Below are positions 1 to 8,878 of a stretch of 64,000 nt of DNA, one piece after another. Each line of letters opens with the position of its first letter. Position 1 is the stretch's first letter. Origin of the DNA: Chryseobacterium sp. JV274 (GTDB lineage: Bacteria; Bacteroidota; Bacteroidia; Flavobacteriales; Weeksellaceae); contig NZ_LR824569.1 of the NCBI RefSeq assembly GCF_903969135.1, forward strand, positions 4,299,001 to 4,363,000, in the 5' to 3' direction. The notes under the pieces are model-generated. The model had not been told where the DNA came from and did not search any database. It saw only the letters and a program-made list of their open reading frames with translations. A program made the translations under genes and the position numbers.

Positions 1-1850
1 GTGTTTTCTATATTTTTATCAAAACCTTTTCCGTTGTCTTCAATCGTGATCATAAAATTTTCGCCGGATTGTGAGCATTGAAGTAAGATGCTGCTGGCTT
101 CTGCATGTTTTATGGCATTGGCCAATAATTCCTGTACAATCCTGTAAATATTAAGCTGAATATTTAAAGGCAGTTTTTTACTAATATCTATAGCCTGAAA
201 ATCAATTTCGAGGTTTTTTCTGCTGTAAAATTCACACAAATCATGTATGGCTGTTTCCAAACCAAAATTAAGCAATGATTCAGGCATTAAATTTCTGGCT
301 ACATGCCGGAGCTCACTCACGGAGTTGTCCAGCTGGCCTAAGATTTTATAAAATTCCTGATCCTTTTCAGGGTGAAGATGAGTGGAAGACCATGTAGAAA
401 AATTGATTTTAACCCCCGCAAGCATTCCGCCCAAACCATCATGAAGATCTCTTGCAATACGCTCTCTTTCTCTTTCTTCCCCATCAAGAATAGCTTTGGT
501 AAGGGATAATTCTTCCTTTTGTTTAATGTCTTCTATTTTCTGCTTGTTTATTTTTTTATTTTTTCTGAAAATGATAAAAAGAAAGCCCAGAAGGCTTAGT
601 GCCAGCAATAAAACAAGACCCATTCCCCATAAATAAGAGTTCTTCTTACTTACCTCAAGATCCTTTTGATTTTTTTCAGCATTTAAATTCGCTATTTTTC
701 TTTCCTTTTCAGCGGTATTGAACTTGGATTCGAGTTTGTTGATTTCAAGCTTTACATTCTCGGTATTCAGGCTGTCATTAAGTTTAGAATATTTTTGTTC
801 CCATAGAAGTGCTTCTTTGGTATTTCCTGTTTCCTCATTGAGTAAAGAAAGTTGCTTATAAAAAGTTTTTCTGTTGTTAAGATCAATAGCTAAGGACTTT
901 TCCGTTAAAACATCCTCTAAAGTAATCTTAGCTTCCTTATATCTTTTAAGTTTCTTTAAAATATCATACTTGTTGAAATAAAACATCTGAGCCAGAAGAT
1001 TCTGATTGAATTTTTTTGCATAAAAAATCCCTTTTTCTATCACCGGGAGTGCTTCTTCATTTTTTTGCCGCGTAATATAGAAAAGTGTTTTACTGTAATA
1101 ATAGAATGCATTGGATGAAGACTCCGGATAAGGACGGATGAGTTGTTCTGCTTTATGTAAGAACTTTTCAGCTTCATCTCCATTGGCCTGATAGCAGAAA
1201 TTGTTGGCAGAGTTGAGGTACGTGAAAAATAATTCAGCAGACTGCGGATATTGTTTCTCAAGAATTTTCAATGCTTTATTATTGTAATCTTCCGCCTTTT
1301 TAAACTGTGCATTATAAGTAAGGATCACCGCAAGCTGAGTGTATAAAAAACCTAAATTCCTGCTGTTTTCATATTTTTTTACCAGCGGAATACTTTTTTC
1401 AAGAATAATCTTGACCAGCGGAATGTATCCTTCTTTATCTTTTTGGGTTACCCCATAGCTGTACCAGGCCAGTGCCTGAAAAAAATCGGATTCTTCACTT
1501 TTAAATTTAGATAAAGATTTGATAGCCTGCTGATAAGAAATACCCGCTTTCCTTTTGTTCCTTTCCATGTTATACTGCCCCTCGTAATAATAATATTTTG
1601 CTGAAAAGTAAGGGGTGCTTCGAGCCAGTATTTTTCCATTTGCAAGATATTTTTTACTCAAAACAGAATCACTGTTTCTATAATAATTTGATAAAAGGAA
1701 AGAAGCCGTTGCTTTTGAAGTATCGGGAAAATTTCCCCTTGCAATGCTTTGTAAGCTGTCTATATAAGATTTCTCATTAAGTGGAATGATTTGCTGGGAT
1801 TGCAATGTAAAAAATAAGAATAGGCTTAATAGGGCAAGTAATCTCTTCAT
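1..1850 (-). CDS. TPR-containing sensor histidine kinase (NarL/DesK type), C-terminus cut off by window edge
   Basis: Reading back from the ATG at 1848-1850 gives an open frame to position 1, with no stop reached. It starts with a hydrophobic signal peptide (MKRLLALLSLFLFF), followed by a long helical region resembling tetratricopeptide repeats, one membrane segment (about 550-640) and a coiled coil. The HisKA_3 dimerisation box ERERIARDLHDGLGG lies near 430-480, with the phospho-acceptor His in LHDG. The ATPase N-box (RIVQELLANAIKH, near 100-150) and G1 box (IEDNGKGFD, near 20-50) follow. This is the usual Bacteroidetes design in which a periplasmic TPR sensor signals to a NarL-type response regulator; the partner and the last residues lie beyond the window. 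It ends a minus-strand unit facing away from the lipoprotein at 2048. The ligand cannot be inferred. Confidence 0.9.
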   Translation of the reverse strand, partial: MKRLLALLSLFLFFTLQSQQIIPLNEKSYIDSLQSIARGNFPDTSKATASFLLSNYYRNSDSVLSKKYLANGKILARSTPYFSAKYYYYEGQYNMERNKRKAGISYQQAIKSLSKFKSEESDFFQALAWYSYGVTQKDKEGYIPLVKIILEKSIPLVKKYENSRNLGFLYTQLAVILTYNAQFKKAEDYNNKALKILEKQYPQSAELFFTYLNSANNFCYQANGDEAEKFLHKAEQLIRPYPESSSNAFYYYSKTLFYITRQKNEEALPVIEKGIFYAKKFNQNLLAQMFYFNKYDILKKLKRYKEAKITLEDVLTEKSLAIDLNNRKTFYKQLSLLNEETGNTKEALLWEQKYSKLNDSLNTENVKLEINKLESKFNTAEKERKIANLNAEKNQKDLEVSKKNSYLWGMGLVLLLALSLLGFLFIIFRKNKKINKQKIEDIKQKEELSLTKAILDGEERERERIARDLHDGLGGMLAGVKINFSTWSSTHLHPEKDQEFYKILGQLDNSVSELRHVARNLMPESLLNFGLETAIHDLCEFYSRKNLEIDFQAIDISKKLPLNIQLNIYRIVQELLANAIKHAEASSILLQCSQSGENFMITIEDNGKGFDKNIEN

Positions 1851-1956
1851 TATGGATCAATTCTGAAAAATATTTTTTTAAACGCTCAATTTAATTAAAA
1901 ATTTTAGCATAAAAAATACCTGAATTTAGGTAGAAAAAATTACTGATTTTTCAGGA

Positions 1957-1987
1957 TTGATAGACATAAGTGATGCTCATAGCTTTG
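1957..1987 (+). promoter_or_regulatory. Bacteroidetes-type promoter for the lipoprotein gene at 2048
   Basis: TTG at 1957-1959 and TAGCTTTG at 1980-1987 are separated by 20 bp, matching the TTG-N(17-23)-TAnnTTTG pattern used by the primary sigma factor of this phylum. The predicted leader is about 55 nt. Confidence 0.65.
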
Positions 1988-2047
1988 CAATCAAATCATG
2001 AATCATAGAATATTTAATATAGTAACTAAAATTTAAACAAAAAGATT

Positions 2048-2467
2048 ATGAAAAAAATGAGAATGAATCAGCTGTTAAGAGGCGCATTTGTTGCAGTAAT
2101 AGCAGTAATGCTTATTGGATTTACAGCTTCATGCAGTAATGATGATGATGACAACAATGTGAATGGAGCAGGGAAAAGTCATAAAGTGGTTTTTAAAGCA
2201 ATCGCTTCATCTGGAAGTAATATTGATGTAGCGGTGTACGGAATTGACGGTAACCCTACTACAGCATCAAGTCTGAGCGGATCAACATGGAGCAGCCCTG
2301 AAGTAACATCAGAATCAGGAGCATACAGTGCCAATGTTGCAGTAAACGCTATCGGACTAGACGGTTCTGCTACCTTGAAGGTTCAGATCTGGGTAGACGG
2401 AGAACTGAAGAAAGAAGGAACTTCCAGCGGACAGTATTTATCAGCTTCTGCAAGCTATACATTTTAA
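2048..2467 (+). CDS. Putative surface lipoprotein with acidic export signal
   Basis: This is a 139-aa protein with a lipoprotein signal peptide: positive start, hydrophobic stretch at residues 12-26, and lipobox FTASC with Cys29. The residues right after the Cys are SNDDDD. A run of acidic residues at this place acts in Flavobacteriia as a surface-export signal, so the protein probably sits on the outer face of the outer membrane. The mature part (about residues 42-139) is Ser/Gly-rich and predicted beta. Its last third, with VQIWVDGELKKEGTSSGQY, resembles the MmpS-type beta-sandwich pattern (VDG...SGQY), which I treat only as a fold hint. The gene stands alone with its own promoter and a strong terminator. 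Function unknown. Confidence 0.8.
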   Translation: MKKMRMNQLLRGAFVAVIAVMLIGFTASCSNDDDDNNVNGAGKSHKVVFKAIASSGSNIDVAVYGIDGNPTTASSLSGSTWSSPEVTSESGAYSANVAVNAIGLDGSATLKVQIWVDGELKKEGTSSGQYLSASASYTF

Positions 2468-2487
2468 TATCAAATTTTTAGGACATA

Positions 2488-2521
2488 AAACAGGCGCTGA
2501 GATTCATCTCAGCGCCTGTTT
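2488..2521. terminator. Bidirectional intrinsic terminator
   Basis: A perfect 15-bp stem (2488-2502 with 2507-2521) closes a TTCA loop and is flanked by T-rich sequence on the plus side and A-rich sequence on the other. It separates the convergent lipoprotein gene and tyrS. Confidence 0.9.
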
Positions 2522-2544
2522 TTATTTTTATATGGTATTTAAGA

Positions 2545-3840
2545 TTAGCCTACCTTAACAATAAAGTAGCTTTTCTTACCTTTTTGGAGCAATAGGAATT
2601 TACCGTCAATAAGATCAGCTTCATTGGCTGTAAAAGTGTCATTCACTTTTTGCTTGTTGACAGAGATCGCATTTCCTTTAATTTCTCTTTGAGCTTCACT
2701 CTTAGACTTTAAGAATCCTGATTTTTCAGAAAGAAGATCGATAATATTCACTCCTAAAACATCAGTTTTTGCAATTTCTTTCTGAGGAACTCCATCAAAA
2801 ACTTCAAGGAATATTTCCTCATCAAGGCTTACCAGATCTTCAGCTGTGGAACGCCCGAAAAGAATTTCAGAAGCTTTCAGTGCTTTTTCATATTCTTCTC
2901 TTCCATGTACCCAAACAGTAACCTCTTCAGCCAGTCTCTTTTGTAGTTTTCTTTCGTGTGCCGCTGTTTTATGTTCTTCAATTAAAGCTTCAATTTCTTC
3001 TTTTCCTAAGAAAGTATAGAACTTGATGAATCTTTCAGCATCATCATCAGTAGCATTCAGCCAGAACTGGTAGAATTTGTAAGGAGACGTTTTCTTTTTA
3101 TCCAGCCAATAGTTTTCTCCACTTTCAGACTTCCCGAATTTAGAACCATCCGCTTTAGTAATCAAAGGAACTGTTAATGCAAACGCTTCACCCTGAGCTT
3201 TTCTACGGATCAATTCTGTTCCTGTAGTGATATTTCCCCACTGGTCAGAACCTCCCATCTGTAGCTTTACATTGTTGTTTTGGTATAGGTGAAGGAAATC
3301 ATATCCCTGAATTAGCTGGTACGTAAATTCTGTAAAACTCATTCCGTCAACACCTGCATCTCCTGAAAGTCTTTTCTTTACAGAATCTTTAGCCATCATA
3401 TAGTTGACTGTGATGTTTTTTCCTACATTTTTAGCAAAATCAAGGAAAGAAATATTCTTCATCCAGTCATAGTTGTTCACCAATTCAGCTTTATTGGGTC
3501 CATTTCCATCAAAATTTAAGAATTTTGAAAGCTGGTTTTTTAAACAATCAACGTAGTGTAAAAGAGTTTCTTCATCCAGAAGATTTCTTTCGGCCGATTT
3601 CCCGGAAGGGTCACCAATCATACCTGTAGCGCCTCCTACCAAAGCAATCGGTTTGTGGCCATGCTGCTGGAAGTGAGCTAAAATTTTTATCTGGATAAGA
3701 CTTCCGATATGTAAAGAATCGGCAGTAGGATCAAAACCAATATATGCAGTAGTTACCTCTTTATTCAGTTGTTCATCGGTTCCTGGCATCATATCGGCAA
3801 ACAGACCACGCCATTTCAGTTCTTCTATAAAGGAATTCAT
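2545..3840 (-). CDS. tyrS: Tyrosyl-tRNA synthetase
   Basis: This 431-aa cytoplasmic enzyme attaches tyrosine to its tRNA in two ATP-dependent steps. The class I signature HIGS is at residues 44-47 (after GFDPTADSL), the tyrosine pocket motif QGYDFLHLY and GGSDQWGN follow, and the KMSKS loop appears as KFGKS near residue 235. The C-terminal 70 residues form an S4-type RNA-binding domain ([20 protein letters not shown]). The length is normal for bacterial TyrRS. The start at 3840 follows a TATCTTTG -7 element (3876-3869) by about 28 nt, although no good -33 TTG is seen. The gene is monocistronic: it ends at the bidirectional terminator and is divergent from the sigma factor at 4028. Confidence 0.98.
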   Translation of the reverse strand: MNSFIEELKWRGLFADMMPGTDEQLNKEVTTAYIGFDPTADSLHIGSLIQIKILAHFQQHGHKPIALVGGATGMIGDPSGKSAERNLLDEETLLHYVDCLKNQLSKFLNFDGNGPNKAELVNNYDWMKNISFLDFAKNVGKNITVNYMMAKDSVKKRLSGDAGVDGMSFTEFTYQLIQGYDFLHLYQNNNVKLQMGGSDQWGNITTGTELIRRKAQGEAFALTVPLITKADGSKFGKSESGENYWLDKKKTSPYKFYQFWLNATDDDAERFIKFYTFLGKEEIEALIEEHKTAAHERKLQKRLAEEVTVWVHGREEYEKALKASEILFGRSTAEDLVSLDEEIFLEVFDGVPQKEIAKTDVLGVNIIDLLSEKSGFLKSKSEAQREIKGNAISVNKQKVNDTFTANEADLIDGKFLLLQKGKKSYFIVKVG

Positions 3841-3990
3841 TGATTGTTAACTTTAAAATTTTAAGAAGCAAAGATAGTAAATTCAGAAGGAAGAGAAAAA
3901 AGGAGAAACAGCAAATAAGCAAATTGATAAAAACCTGAAAATGCTTTGGTGGTAACTTTGGAAGCAAAGGTAGATTCACTGTTTTCCCTT

Positions 3991-4021
3991 TTGCAATTAT
4001 GCCCCAAATACGCTATATTTG
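3991..4021 (+). promoter_or_regulatory. Promoter of the ECF sigma factor gene, predicting a leaderless transcript
   Basis: TTG at 3991-3993 and TATATTTG at 4014-4021 are 20 bp apart, an excellent match to the Bacteroidetes consensus. Transcription should start near 4025-4027, and the ATG is at 4028, so the mRNA would have almost no 5' leader. This also argues against the in-frame TTG at 4019 as start. Confidence 0.7.
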
Positions 4022-4027
4022 TTATTA

Positions 4028-4588
4028 ATGAACGACGAACAGCTATTCCTGCTCATACAAAAGGCCAAGGATAAAGACCAGAAGGCCCAGACTAAACTCA
4101 TCAATGTTTTTTGGGTGGATGTTTTCTCTTTTGTAATGAAAAAGGTAAGGGATGAAAACGATGCCGATGAAATTACCGTAAATGTTTTTTCAAAAGTATT
4201 GTCGAAACTGGATATGTTTGATCCTCATTTTCAGTTTAAAACCTGGATATTGACCATTGCCCAGAATACCGTTATCGATTTCTGGAGAAAAAAGAACCGT
4301 GAGAATGAAGATGCTGTTGAAAATCTTGATGAGGTTAAAAACCAATATGCAAAATCTCCGGAAGAACTTCTGATTTCTGAAGAAGAACAGAAGAAAATCA
4401 TCAAAACCATAGAATCCCTGGATGCCAACTATCAGGATATTATCAAGTTGAGGTTTTTTGAAGAAAAAAGCATCAAAGAAATTGCTGAAGAGCTGGGGAT
4501 TTCCGTTGCCAATACCAAAGTACGGGTAATGCGTGCTAAAAAAGTCTTAGCTGAGCTCTTGAAGAATAATGAGTTTGATGATAATTAA
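4028..4588 (+). CDS. ECF-family RNA polymerase sigma factor
   Basis: The product is 186 aa when started at the ATG at 4028 (MNDEQLFLLIQKAKD). Region sigma-2 is visible around residues 20-90 (FVMKKVRDENDADEITVNVF, then FKTWILTIAQNTVIDFWRKK), and region sigma-4 around 120-180 (LDANYQDIIKLRFFEEKSIKEIAEELGISVANTKVRVMRAKK), a helix-turn-helix for the -35 region. An acidic linker joins the two. Length and layout fit a small ECF sigma factor. No anti-sigma gene or FecR-like partner lies next to it: downstream is a repeat and then an oppositely oriented secreted protein. Its control is therefore not apparent from the neighbourhood. Confidence 0.92.
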   Translation: MNDEQLFLLIQKAKDKDQKAQTKLINVFWVDVFSFVMKKVRDENDADEITVNVFSKVLSKLDMFDPHFQFKTWILTIAQNTVIDFWRKKNRENEDAVENLDEVKNQYAKSPEELLISEEEQKKIIKTIESLDANYQDIIKLRFFEEKSIKEIAEELGISVANTKVRVMRAKKVLAELLKNNEFDDN

Positions 4589-4605
4589 GTTCAATAATAC
4601 TATTC

Positions 4606-4667
4606 AATAGAAGCGGGCTTTAGCCCGTTTACTGAAAAAAAAAAATTCAAAATCGGCTTTAGCCAAA
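4606..4667 (+). repeat. Dispersed intergenic repeat with two GGCTTTAGCC hairpins, copy 1
   Basis: Two short hairpins sharing the core GGCTTTAGCC (4614-4627 and 4655-4664) are joined by an A-rich spacer. A diverged copy with the same order and spacing lies at 53416-53471. The first hairpin followed by T and A runs may also terminate the sigma factor transcript. Confidence 0.6.
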
Positions 4668-4688
4668 ATATAAATCTTATAATTTAGT

Positions 4689-5321
4689 TTAAAAATAAAC
4701 TTCTTCTTTTGTTTTAGGAAGAATTATTTTTTGTTGTTTTTCCTGATTTCTGTTTTGAAGATTGATCTTGAGTCCTTTTTTAATATAAGTTTCCTTTAAG
4801 GATTTACCATATTCAGCTGTATTTTCAACTTCTTTTGAATAGTTCAGCTGCCCCGTTGAAAGGTTGAAATCTATATCTTTCCAGTAATCTCCCGGCCTTC
4901 CTGAAGTGGAGGATGTTCCTATTAATTCAAAATGCCCGTTTTGAAATCTATATTTATCTGTGACATCCCACTTCCAGCTGCTTCCGCCATTTTGAGAAAT
5001 AACCAGAATTCCTTTTTCTATTTTAGTTTCTCTATAAGGATCACCCATCATACCTCCACCATTGCTTTCCATAACAGCGTTTCTCGATTTTTCCAGGACA
5101 GTCCATGCTCCTCCAACTTTCTTTAGGATCTGAATTTCGCGGATGTTTCCCATGTCAGTTGTATCCTTTGTATTGTAAATAATTACTTTTTCAGGAATTT
5201 TATCACCATCAAGATCTCCGTCTACCGTTTCAAGAAGAGTAGAACCTGCTGGCTGAAATTGTTTTTGAGCAAGACAGAATGTTCCGGCTGCCATACATAA
5301 AATAAAGACTATTTTTCTCAT
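4689..5321 (-). CDS. Secreted protein of unknown function
   Basis: A 210-aa protein with a type I signal peptide (MRKIVFILCMAAGTFCLAQ, cleavage near residue 18). The start of the mature part has TVDGDLDGDKIPEKVIIYNT, a pattern typical of short Ca-binding-like DGDxDGD loops at the beginning of periplasmic proteins that report on element content. Further on it has a Gly-rich stretch (NGGGMMGD), a GGSSWKWDVTDKYRFQNGHFELIG segment and a basic C-terminus. The ordering DGDLDG, then NGGSS..W, then RFQNG.FELIG is common to uncharacterised Bacteroidetes secreted proteins, but I know no function. It is single, divergent from lipA, with no operon partner. Most likely periplasmic or secreted. Confidence 0.8.
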   Translation of the reverse strand: MRKIVFILCMAAGTFCLAQKQFQPAGSTLLETVDGDLDGDKIPEKVIIYNTKDTTDMGNIREIQILKKVGGAWTVLEKSRNAVMESNGGGMMGDPYRETKIEKGILVISQNGGSSWKWDVTDKYRFQNGHFELIGTSSTSGRPGDYWKDIDFNLSTGQLNYSKEVENTAEYGKSLKETYIKKGLKINLQNRNQEKQQKIILPKTKEEVYF

Positions 5322-5386
5322 AAGGAATTTTGAAAACTTAAATGTACAATGAAATTTTGAATTATCAGTTTCATCAATATCTCTGG

Positions 5387-5419
5387 TTGATGGTTTCCAT
5401 TAAAAAATCCTTAACTTTG
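5387..5419 (+). promoter_or_regulatory. Promoter of lipA
   Basis: TTG at 5387-5389 and TAACTTTG at 5412-5419, spacer 22 bp, fit the Bacteroidetes consensus. The leader to the ATG at 5436 would be about 13 nt. Confidence 0.65.
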
Positions 5420-5435
5420 AACTTCAATTTTAGAA

Positions 5436-6302
5436 ATGGAAAATTCAGTTCAAGACACTACCGTTCAAAAACCAAAATGGATCCGCGTAAAACTTCCTAC
5501 CGGAAAGAATTACAGAGAGCTGAGAACTTTGGTTGATAAATATAAATTAAATACCATTTGCCAAAGCGGAAGCTGCCCGAACATGGGAGAATGTTGGGGT
5601 GAAGGTACAGCAACTTTCATGATTTTAGGAAATATCTGTACGAGAAGCTGTGGATTCTGTGGCGTAAAAACAGGAAAACCGCTTGATGTAAATTGGGATG
5701 AACCTGAAAAAGTAGCAAGATCTATCAAATTAATGAAGATCAAACATGCCGTTCTTACTTCTGTAGACCGCGATGATCTGAAAGATATGGGATCTATTCT
5801 TTGGGGAGAAACAGTGAATGCTGTAAGAAGAATCTCTCCGGGAACAACGATGGAAACTCTGATTCCGGATTTCCAGGGTATTACAAAACATCTGGACAGA
5901 CTGGTAGAAGTAGCTCCGGAAGTAATCTCTCACAACATGGAAACGGTAAAACGTCTGACCAGAGAGGTGAGAATCCAGGCAAAATATGAAAGAAGCCTTG
6001 AAGTATTAAGATATCTGAAAGAAGCCGGACAAAGAAGAACCAAAACAGGGGTAATGCTTGGATTAGGTGAAACTAAAGATGAGGTTTTCCAAACGATAGA
6101 GGATATCAGAAATGCGAATGTAGATGTTATTACTCTTGGACAGTATTTGCAACCGACTAAAAAGCATCTTCCTGTAAAAAAATTCATCACTCCTGAAGAA
6201 TTTGATGAGTTCGGAGATTTTGCAAGAAGTTTAGGTTTCAGACACGTTGAAAGCTCTCCTCTTGTAAGAAGTTCTTACCACGCAGAAAAACATATTCATT
6301 AA
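5436..6302 (+). CDS. lipA: Lipoyl synthase
   Basis: This 288-aa radical-SAM enzyme inserts two sulfur atoms into protein-bound octanoyl groups to make the lipoyl cofactor of 2-oxoacid dehydrogenases and the glycine cleavage system. Both iron-sulfur sites are visible: the auxiliary cluster motif C-x4-C-x5-C as [12 protein letters not shown] near residues 43-54, and the radical-SAM motif CxxxCxxC as CTRSCGFC near residues 69-76. The C-terminal R-S-S-Y-H-A segment is the conserved LipA end that ligates the auxiliary cluster through Ser. An extra upstream in-frame start was not needed because the ATG at 5436 sits directly behind a good promoter. The gene is single and ends in a hairpin terminator. 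Confidence 0.98.
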   Translation: MENSVQDTTVQKPKWIRVKLPTGKNYRELRTLVDKYKLNTICQSGSCPNMGECWGEGTATFMILGNICTRSCGFCGVKTGKPLDVNWDEPEKVARSIKLMKIKHAVLTSVDRDDLKDMGSILWGETVNAVRRISPGTTMETLIPDFQGITKHLDRLVEVAPEVISHNMETVKRLTREVRIQAKYERSLEVLRYLKEAGQRRTKTGVMLGLGETKDEVFQTIEDIRNANVDVITLGQYLQPTKKHLPVKKFITPEEFDEFGDFARSLGFRHVESSPLVRSSYHAEKHIH

Positions 6303-6307
6303 AATAT

Positions 6308-6331
6308 AAACCGTTCAGCAATGAACGGTTT
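6308..6331 (+). terminator. Terminator of lipA
   Basis: A 10-bp stem (6308-6317 with 6322-6331) with GCAA tetraloop is followed by a T-rich run. The same loop and the same downstream words recur behind the peptidase gene that ends at 28017. Confidence 0.85.
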
Positions 6332-6338
6332 TTGTTTT

Positions 6339-6481
6339 TTTAGGTAGCAGAGATTAGATTGTAGGGATTAGGGATTAGGGATTAGGGAGTGAAAGGGCTT
6401 CCATTTGTAATAACGATTTTCATAATTCCCTTCCTCCTGAGGGGTGGCGAAAATTCAAAGAATTTTTGACGGGGTGGTTTA
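6339..6481. repeat. Composite intergenic repeat, copy 1
   Basis: It consists of TTAGGTAGCAG, then a tandem GGGATTA heptamer array (about 6360-6388), a unique spacer, and an element of about 57 bp (6425-6481) that contains GGGGTGGCGAAAATTC and TTTTTGACGGGGTGGT. The 57-bp element is repeated at 10852-10907 and 28136-28182, and the whole composite at 28053-28182. AATTC..GAATT and the flanking GGGGTGG words form an internal imperfect inverted repeat. Confidence 0.75.
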
Positions 6482-6520
6482 GTTGTTACCTTCAATGGCT
6501 TACATTGCATCATTTACGTC

Positions 6521-7420
6521 CTACTTATTACAAGACGTTTCCTTTGTAATCACTCCAATCCGGCCATTGATTTCAATCGGTTTAAAATGTTTCTTTTTAA
6601 ATTCGGAAGGTGTTTCGCCTGTATGTTGTTTGAATAGTTTATTAAAGTAAGAAAGACTTTCAAAACCTACCTGAAAGCAAACTTCAGTCACAGAATAATC
6701 TTTCAACAGGAATATTTTAGCCTGATTGATTCTATAGTTATTAACAAAATCGGTAAAGGTCATGTTGGTCTGCTTTTTAAAATAACGGCAGAACGCAGGC
6801 GTGCTTAGACTTACAATTTTTGCAATTTCATTGACATTAGGTTTCTTGTCGTAATTTTCGTGGATATAGTCGTAAATGGTTCCCATCCGGATTTTATCAT
6901 TCAGAAACCACTTGATTCTGGTATCTTCCTTGTTGAGTTCCTTTACTTCTGTTGAATCAGCGAGGATCTGTAGAATTTCAATTAATCCTACCAGAGATTC
7001 AAAAGAGTTTTTATCTTTAATGATCTGTAGTTTTTCAACTACTGTATTTTTTGTTTCCCCGGAAAATGATAATCCAAGATATGACCGTTCTAAAAGAATT
7101 TTGATATTCTCAAATTCAGGAACAGGAAGAATAATATCCTGAAGGAAGTTTTCCCGCATCTGCAGCACAAGTTGTTGGCATTCAGTCTGAATACCATAGT
7201 CAAAATTAAGATGGGGAACATTAGATCCAATCAATAAAAGATCACTGTCTGTAAAGGCCGAAATATCTCTTCCTACATGCCGGATTCCGTTCACGGCTTC
7301 TACATAGACCAATTCGATTTCAGGATGATAATGCCAGAAAAAACAGTTTTTCAGGGAAGGGGCAAATAGTTTGAAAGATTTCCCTTTTTCAAATTCAATA
7401 ATTTCTTTCTGGATTTTCAT
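6521..7420 (-). CDS. AraC-family transcriptional regulator
   Basis: A 299-aa regulator with an N-terminal cupin-like sensing domain (residues 1-160; FFWHYHPEIELVYVE is the typical His-rich beta strand) and a C-terminal double helix-turn-helix (about 190-290). The latter contains ANEIAKIVSLSTPAFCRYFKKQ-like and VTEVCFQVGFESLSYFNKLFKQHTGETPSEFK-like helices; the second is the AraC/XylS signature. It is transcribed away from an MFS exporter at 7603, with 182 bp between the starts, so control of that transporter is the natural guess. The effector is likely a small organic molecule but cannot be read from the sequence. Confidence 0.93.
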   Translation of the reverse strand: MKIQKEIIEFEKGKSFKLFAPSLKNCFFWHYHPEIELVYVEAVNGIRHVGRDISAFTDSDLLLIGSNVPHLNFDYGIQTECQQLVLQMRENFLQDIILPVPEFENIKILLERSYLGLSFSGETKNTVVEKLQIIKDKNSFESLVGLIEILQILADSTEVKELNKEDTRIKWFLNDKIRMGTIYDYIHENYDKKPNVNEIAKIVSLSTPAFCRYFKKQTNMTFTDFVNNYRINQAKIFLLKDYSVTEVCFQVGFESLSYFNKLFKQHTGETPSEFKKKHFKPIEINGRIGVITKETSCNK

Positions 7421-7602
7421 CTTGTTCTCATTTGATTGTTTCTGAATATAAAATTAAATAAAAAGGTTAATATGGAGCAAATTTTTATCATTCGAAGAGG
7501 TGTGAAATTCAAACTTTCTTTCGATTTTTGCACTTTCAAAATGAAGACGCTCAGGTATTTTTAATTTGAAAGAAAATAATTCAGAAAAAAGATTTAGATA
7601 CA

Positions 7603-8805
7603 ATGAAGATTGATAAAAGAATAATCCCCCTGGCCATCGGTGGTTTGGGGATAGGAACTACAGAATTTACCGTAATGGGGCTGTTGCCGGATATTGCAAA
7701 AACATTACAGATTACGATCCCGCAGGCCGGACATTTAATTTCTGCTTATGCTATGGGAGTGGTCATCGGAGCTCCGATTCTGATCGGGTACTCGGTGAAA
7801 TTTCCCCCTAAGAAAGTTTTGATCGCTTTTATGATCCTTTTTACCCTATTTAATGGACTTTCTGCAATTGCTCCAGGATATAACAGTATGCTGGTTATCC
7901 GTTTTCTGTCTGGACTTCCTCATGGAGCATTCTTCGGAGTAGGAACGGTAGTCGCTTCAAGAATGGCAGGAAAAGGGAAAGAAGCATTTTATATATCGAT
8001 GATGTTTACGGGGCTCACGGTCGCCAACCTGGCCATGGTTCCTCTGGTCACCTACATCGGACATACATTCCATTGGAGACTGTACTTTGCTATTGTAGCA
8101 GTTATTGGTCTTTTTGCCATATTATTTTTGAAACTGTGGCTTCCTGCAATGGAATCCAATCAAAATACCCATTTCATGGAAGAGCTGAAATTCCTTAAAA
8201 ATAAACAATCCTGGCTGGTCCTTGCCATTACAGCGATTGGATTTGGAGGTCTTTTCACATGGTTAAGTTATATTACACCTTTAATGACTGTTGTTGCAGG
8301 AATCAAAAGCAGCCAAATGGCCTATGTCATGGTTCTTGCCGGAGCCGGAATGGTAGTTGGAAACCTGGTAGGAGGGATCGTTTCAGATAAATTGGGACCT
8401 GAAAAAACATGTGCCCTTCTGATCTTCCTGATGATGATTTCTCTGGGAGGAGTATTTTTCCTTGCTGAGCATCAGAATATCGCTCTTATACTGACCTTTA
8501 TGTGTGGCGCTTTATCGATGTCTATTGCATCGCCTATCAATATTATGATGATGAAAGCTGCTCCAAAAAGCGAAATGATGGCCGCTGCTTTTATGCAGGC
8601 AGGTTTTAATATTGCCAATGCAATGGGAGCTTTTTTTGGGGGAATTCCTCTGGAATACGGTTATTCATTCAACTATCCATCACTGGTAGGAGTAGGAATG
8701 ACTTTTATTGGGGTGATTATAAGTGTAAGGTATATGTATCTGTACGGTTCAAAGGCTCAAAATGAAGAGGAAGTTGCCGCAGAATGTGTATCTTGTGATA
8801 AATAA
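7603..8805 (+). CDS. MFS transporter of the DHA1/arabinose-efflux type
   Basis: A 400-aa inner-membrane protein with twelve hydrophobic segments in two halves separated by a polar loop near residues 185-205 (MESNQNTHFMEELKFLKNKQ). The conserved sequence after TM1, GTTEFTVMGLLPDIA, is characteristic of AraJ/YdhP-like DHA1 exporters. A Gly-rich motif C-like segment (GVVIGAPIL) lies in TM2, and ARFLSG/RFLSGLPHGAFFG in TM4. Expected to be a proton-driven exporter of sugars or drugs. It is divergent from the AraC regulator at 7420 and ends in a strong hairpin. Substrate unknown. Confidence 0.92.
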   Translation: MKIDKRIIPLAIGGLGIGTTEFTVMGLLPDIAKTLQITIPQAGHLISAYAMGVVIGAPILIGYSVKFPPKKVLIAFMILFTLFNGLSAIAPGYNSMLVIRFLSGLPHGAFFGVGTVVASRMAGKGKEAFYISMMFTGLTVANLAMVPLVTYIGHTFHWRLYFAIVAVIGLFAILFLKLWLPAMESNQNTHFMEELKFLKNKQSWLVLAITAIGFGGLFTWLSYITPLMTVVAGIKSSQMAYVMVLAGAGMVVGNLVGGIVSDKLGPEKTCALLIFLMMISLGGVFFLAEHQNIALILTFMCGALSMSIASPINIMMMKAAPKSEMMAAAFMQAGFNIANAMGAFFGGIPLEYGYSFNYPSLVGVGMTFIGVIISVRYMYLYGSKAQNEEEVAAECVSCDK

Positions 8806-8829
8806 GATTATTCTTTCTTATGAAATAAA

Positions 8830-8864
8830 AAAAGAGCCTGTTTCTGATTGAAACAGGCTCTTTT
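8830..8864. terminator. Bidirectional terminator
   Basis: A perfect 15-bp stem (8830-8844 with 8850-8864) with TGATT loop separates the convergent MFS gene and the SpoIIAA-like gene. Confidence 0.9.
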
Positions 8865-8878
8865 GTATAAAATGAGTT

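Noticed and set aside
6360..6388. GGGATTA tandem heptamers as a CRISPR or telomere-like array
   Set aside because: Only about four units, no spacers and no cas genes; it is part of the composite repeat.
6521..8805. Similar C-terminal ends SCNK and SCDK of the divergent AraC and MFS proteins
   Set aside because: Four residues in unrelated proteins read on opposite strands; best explained by chance.
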